DNA of 5,954 nt from Thermococcaceae archaeon (GTDB lineage: Archaea > Methanobacteriota_B > Thermococci > Thermococcales > Thermococcaceae): NCBI GenBank assembly GCA_026986455.1, contig JALSON010000001.1, positions 1 to 5,954 on the forward strand, written 5' to 3'. The position numbers and the translations under genes are program-made. The notes under the pieces are model-generated. The model saw nothing but the letters and a program-made list of their open reading frames with translations. It was not told where the DNA came from and did no database searches. Positions 3,973 to 5,954 of the stretch are shown piece by piece (within the stretch, counting starts at the first letter, position 1; every line of letters starts with the position of its first letter).

Positions 3973-4263
3973 TCAGGGCAGGTCGTTGATGATGCAGAGT
4001 TTTTTGAGTTCGACTGCAACGTCTTCGATGAGTTTGCGTCCGTATTCTGTCCCCATGAGCTCCCATGCTTCCGCGAGCTTTTTCTGAATTTCTTTGAGTA
4101 TTTCCTCGTTGAGCTCTTTCTTTTTCTTGAGGCCCCATGCACTCTTTTTGTTCATCTTCTTTTCTTTTGGCTGTTCTTCAATTGGTGTTCCTACTTCTTT
4201 GAACTCCTGGCTTGCGATCTGTTTTAGTAGGTCCTCTGGATTCGGGTTCTCCAATGCTTCCAC
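3973..4263 (-). CDS. Small Lys/Glu-rich hypothetical protein (96 aa)
   Basis: Last gene of the right operon, 96 aa. The N-terminal third is acidic and Pro-containing (NPNPEDLLKQIASQEFKEVG, then TPIEEQPKEKK). A strongly basic patch follows (KKSAWGLKKKKELNEE), then helices 50-70 and 72-90 (EEILKEIQKKLAEAWELM; RKLIEDVAVELKKLC). No membrane segment or known domain is seen. The start codon is GTG, chosen because GGAG lies upstream and overlaps the end of the 246-aa gene, leaving a 4-nt gap between genes. Tight packing suggests that it works with the ATPase and the 246-aa protein, perhaps as a small adaptor or DNA-binding accessory; this is inference. An internal Met (4155) is a less likely start. 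Confidence 0.75.
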   Translation of the reverse strand: MEALENPNPEDLLKQIASQEFKEVGTPIEEQPKEKKMNKKSAWGLKKKKELNEEILKEIQKKLAEAWELMGTEYGRKLIEDVAVELKKLCIINDLP

Positions 4264-4267
4264 TTTC

Positions 4268-5008
4268 TCACTCTCCTAAAACGCTCTTAAGCTCGCGTCT
4301 GATTGGGTTCTCGTCGAAGGCCATTTCGGTGCCGCCGAATTTTTCTTTTTCTTTCTTTCCATCCTTCTCTCTGTCCTTCCAGTAGATTTTTACTCTCGGG
4401 TTGATGTTCAATGCGAGCTCTACTTCTTTCTTTGCTTCCTGTAGCAGGTAGAAGTATTTTTCTCTGTATTTGTCACGCTCGGCTTTGACCGCCTCGTAAG
4501 CTTCCCATCCTCTTGTGATTGTTGGGTGGACCACCATGGGGATGGCTTCCTGCTGTCCTGTTCCGACTATCTCTTCGATTGTCTTGCAGTAGATTGTTAT
4601 GGTCTCGTTGTTGAATTGCACGATTTTCTTGTGTGCTTTCAGAATCTTGTGTGGTGGCTGCTTTCCAACGAACCTCGCAAGGCTCCACCAGAGAGAATCG
4701 AGCCAGGAGGGCGGCCGCTCCTGGTAATAAATCCAGTACTCATCATAGTTTATGAGGTAGCTTTCAGGATAACCGAGGATAATGCTCCCTTCTTCGGGTG
4801 TCACGGCAATTAAAAGCTTTTGATAGGTTTCTTTAATCTGGCTCATCCTTTGTGCTAAAATGCGGTGTTTTTGGATTCTCTCCTCGACCCGCTTTTCAAC
4901 TTCTTCTTCCAGGTCGAAGTTCAGGAGGGCGGCTTCTTCATCTGTCATCACGATTTGCCCAACTTCACTCTTTTTCTTTTTTCTCCTAAATCTATCAAAC
5001 AACCCCAT
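4268..5008 (-). CDS. Hypothetical protein with MGLF/basic N terminus, ATPase-operon partner (246 aa)
   Basis: The protein starts MGLFDRFRRKKKK, an amphipathic and basic segment that may attach to membrane lipid or nucleic acid. Residues 28-65 are a charged helix, probably coiled coil. The middle (66-165) is alpha/beta with aromatic-rich runs (SYLINYDEYWIYYQERPPSW, LDSLWWSLARFVG) and strands KKIVQFNNETITIYCK. Residues 168-200 are another long helix, and the tail is very Lys/Glu-rich. No transmembrane helix or catalytic motif is recognised. GGTGA six bases before ATG 5008 supports the start, and the stop codon of the ATPase gene sits next to that site (11-nt gap). By position it could be a peripheral subunit that couples the ATPase to a membrane complex. 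That role is not demonstrated. Confidence 0.82.
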   Translation of the reverse strand: MGLFDRFRRKKKKSEVGQIVMTDEEAALLNFDLEEEVEKRVEERIQKHRILAQRMSQIKETYQKLLIAVTPEEGSIILGYPESYLINYDEYWIYYQERPPSWLDSLWWSLARFVGKQPPHKILKAHKKIVQFNNETITIYCKTIEEIVGTGQQEAIPMVVHPTITRGWEAYEAVKAERDKYREKYFYLLQEAKKEVELALNINPRVKIYWKDREKDGKKEKEKFGGTEMAFDENPIRRELKSVLGE

Positions 5009-5019
5009 TTTCTGTCACC

Positions 5020-5954
5020 TCAAAAGCTTTGATTTGGGCGAAAATACATTTTAACGGTGAATTCTCTATCAAAAGAAAACCAGCCTCTTCCTTTCTTCTT
5101 TCTGCGCTTCATAAATTCCTCAAAGCTCCCATGTTCAATGGGTATCCTCAGCCGGTCTCCGTCCATGATGGCGACGCGGAGGATGTCGAGGTCTTTGGGA
5201 CTTGCTAAAGCTCCAATGACGGCGATGTGGGCGGCGCCCATGATGAGCGACATGGGGAGTTTGTAGAGGTATTGGGTGCCTGCCACTACGTTTATGCTCA
5301 ATGAGCGCCCTTTCCTGTAAAGTTCTTCAATTGCTTTCCATGCTAAGTTATGCCTTGAGGCTTCTCCTGCCGTGCCGATGAGGTCCTGAATCTCATCGAA
5401 GAATATCCAGATGTCCATGCGGTGTTTTCCGGCGATGTGCTTGAGCCTGTCCCACAAGAGGTACATTATTAGCCGTTGTTCTTCGAGATCGAGGTTGGAG
5501 TTATCCGAAAAGTCGATTATGTTAATCCTATCTGCTGTTAAGTAGCTCGTAAAGTCCTTTTGGGAGTCTTTCACGTAAAGCGGGTCTGCTGCTATTTCTT
5601 CCATGATGGACTTGATGCTTTCCCATGTACTTTCTCTTATCTGCTCTTGGGAGTAAATCATCCCCATGAGCTTTTTGGGGTCGTGAATTCCATATACTTT
5701 CCAGTACTTACGGATTAATCTGCCGTAGGCCGTTCCTTTTGGGATGTCAAACTTTTGGGAGAGCATTTCAAAAGTTAGGTGTTTGTACTGGATGTGGCCT
5801 TCAATTACTTCAGCTTCGGGCCCGTTGTCCAGTTTAATGGCATAAACGCTTCTCGTAGGCCTGAAGACTATTCTCCTCGTTGGGAAGCTTCTGATGTTGA
5901 GGCCGTGCCATGTGAAAATGTTCACAGGATAAGGTTTTCTGGAGATGTAAGCAT
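5020..5954 (-). CDS. HerA/VirB4-like P-loop ATPase, C-terminal part (5' end outside window)
   Basis: The frame stays open from the stop at 5022-5020 to the window edge, so about 310 codons are visible. A GTG at 5925 exists but lacks a ribosome site, and the residues before it (AYISRKPYPVNIFTWHGLNI) continue the fold: they match the second core strand that follows Walker A in HerA-type ATPases. Numbering from that GTG codon as residue 1, Walker B is IWIFFDEIQDL (172-182), with the Glu expected to activate water. RKGRSLSINVVAGTQ (204-218) corresponds to the conserved R..GR...G....TQ segment carrying the arginine-finger region and the sensor Gln. The fold ends in FDREFTVKMYF. A helical insertion (about 42-110) precedes Walker B. 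Walker A must lie beyond the edge. Likely job: hexameric motor for DNA or protein movement at the membrane. Confidence 0.85.
   Translation of the reverse strand, partial: AYISRKPYPVNIFTWHGLNIRSFPTRRIVFRPTRSVYAIKLDNGPEAEVIEGHIQYKHLTFEMLSQKFDIPKGTAYGRLIRKYWKVYGIHDPKKLMGMIYSQEQIRESTWESIKSIMEEIAADPLYVKDSQKDFTSYLTADRINIIDFSDNSNLDLEEQRLIMYLLWDRLKHIAGKHRMDIWIFFDEIQDLIGTAGEASRHNLAWKAIEELYRKGRSLSINVVAGTQYLYKLPMSLIMGAAHIAVIGALASPKDLDILRVAIMDGDRLRIPIEHGSFEEFMKRRKKKGRGWFSFDREFTVKMYFRPNQSF

Noticed and set aside
3794..4142. Two minus-strand frames across the convergent gene ends
   Set aside because: They overlap the 96-aa gene and the end of the membrane-protein gene, have Ser/Arg/Lys-rich nonsense-like products and no ribosome sites.
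4473..4813. Frames on both strands inside the 246-aa gene
   Set aside because: Both are contained in a gene with a good start, ribosome site and operon context; their products show no domain.

Overview
The window looks like part of an archaeal mobile element, most probably a plasmid or integrated element of the Thermococcales (Thermococcus/Pyrococcus). The grounds are Shine-Dalgarno sites of the GGAGGTGA/GGTGA type just before most starts, archaeal BRE/TATA-like boxes placed where a leader of about 10-30 nt would result, Lys/Glu-rich proteins with many leucine-zipper-like helices, and a gene mix (RHH and AbrB-type regulators, a HerA/VirB4-like ATPase, orphan membrane proteins) typical of elements such as the pT26-2 family. 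The family assignment is an inference from gene content; no search was run, and no integrase, tRNA, rRNA or CRISPR array is visible.

Left block (1-1240, minus strand): a four-gene, tightly packed operon read right to left. Two regulators come first: a 69-aa ribbon-helix-helix-like protein and a 192-aa protein with an AT-hook-like N terminus. Both carry a GCN4-like coiled coil. Two small unknown proteins follow, the last cut by the window edge. The operon promoter (about 1226-1238) is followed directly by four 8-bp boxes (1190-1223) that look like an operator for a ribbon-helix-helix protein. This block appears richer in G+C than the rest.

AT-rich gap (1224-1456): contains a perfect 24-bp palindrome, 9-bp direct repeats and a small hairpin, but no convincing gene. 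It could be an origin-like or regulatory region.

Middle block (1457-2934, minus strand): a tandem-domain AbrB/SpoVT regulator, preceded by a two-gene cassette whose second gene resembles the DUF6516 (TumE-type) toxin family. The cassette is bounded by an exact 25-bp direct repeat. One copy lies in the start of the AbrB gene. The other lies in a 22-codon broken copy of an AbrB-like N terminus, which still has its own promoter and ribosome binding site. The module may therefore have entered, or recombined at, the AbrB start.

Right block (3003-5954): a plus-strand gene for a two-pass membrane protein with an external beta-sandwich-like domain converges on a minus-strand operon. That operon encodes, in order of transcription, a HerA/VirB4-like ATPase (5' end outside the window), a 246-aa protein with an MGLF-plus-basic N terminus, and a small Lys/Glu-rich protein. 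Together these could form a membrane-associated DNA translocation, secretion or packaging module; this is inferred from the ATPase family and the neighbourhood only.
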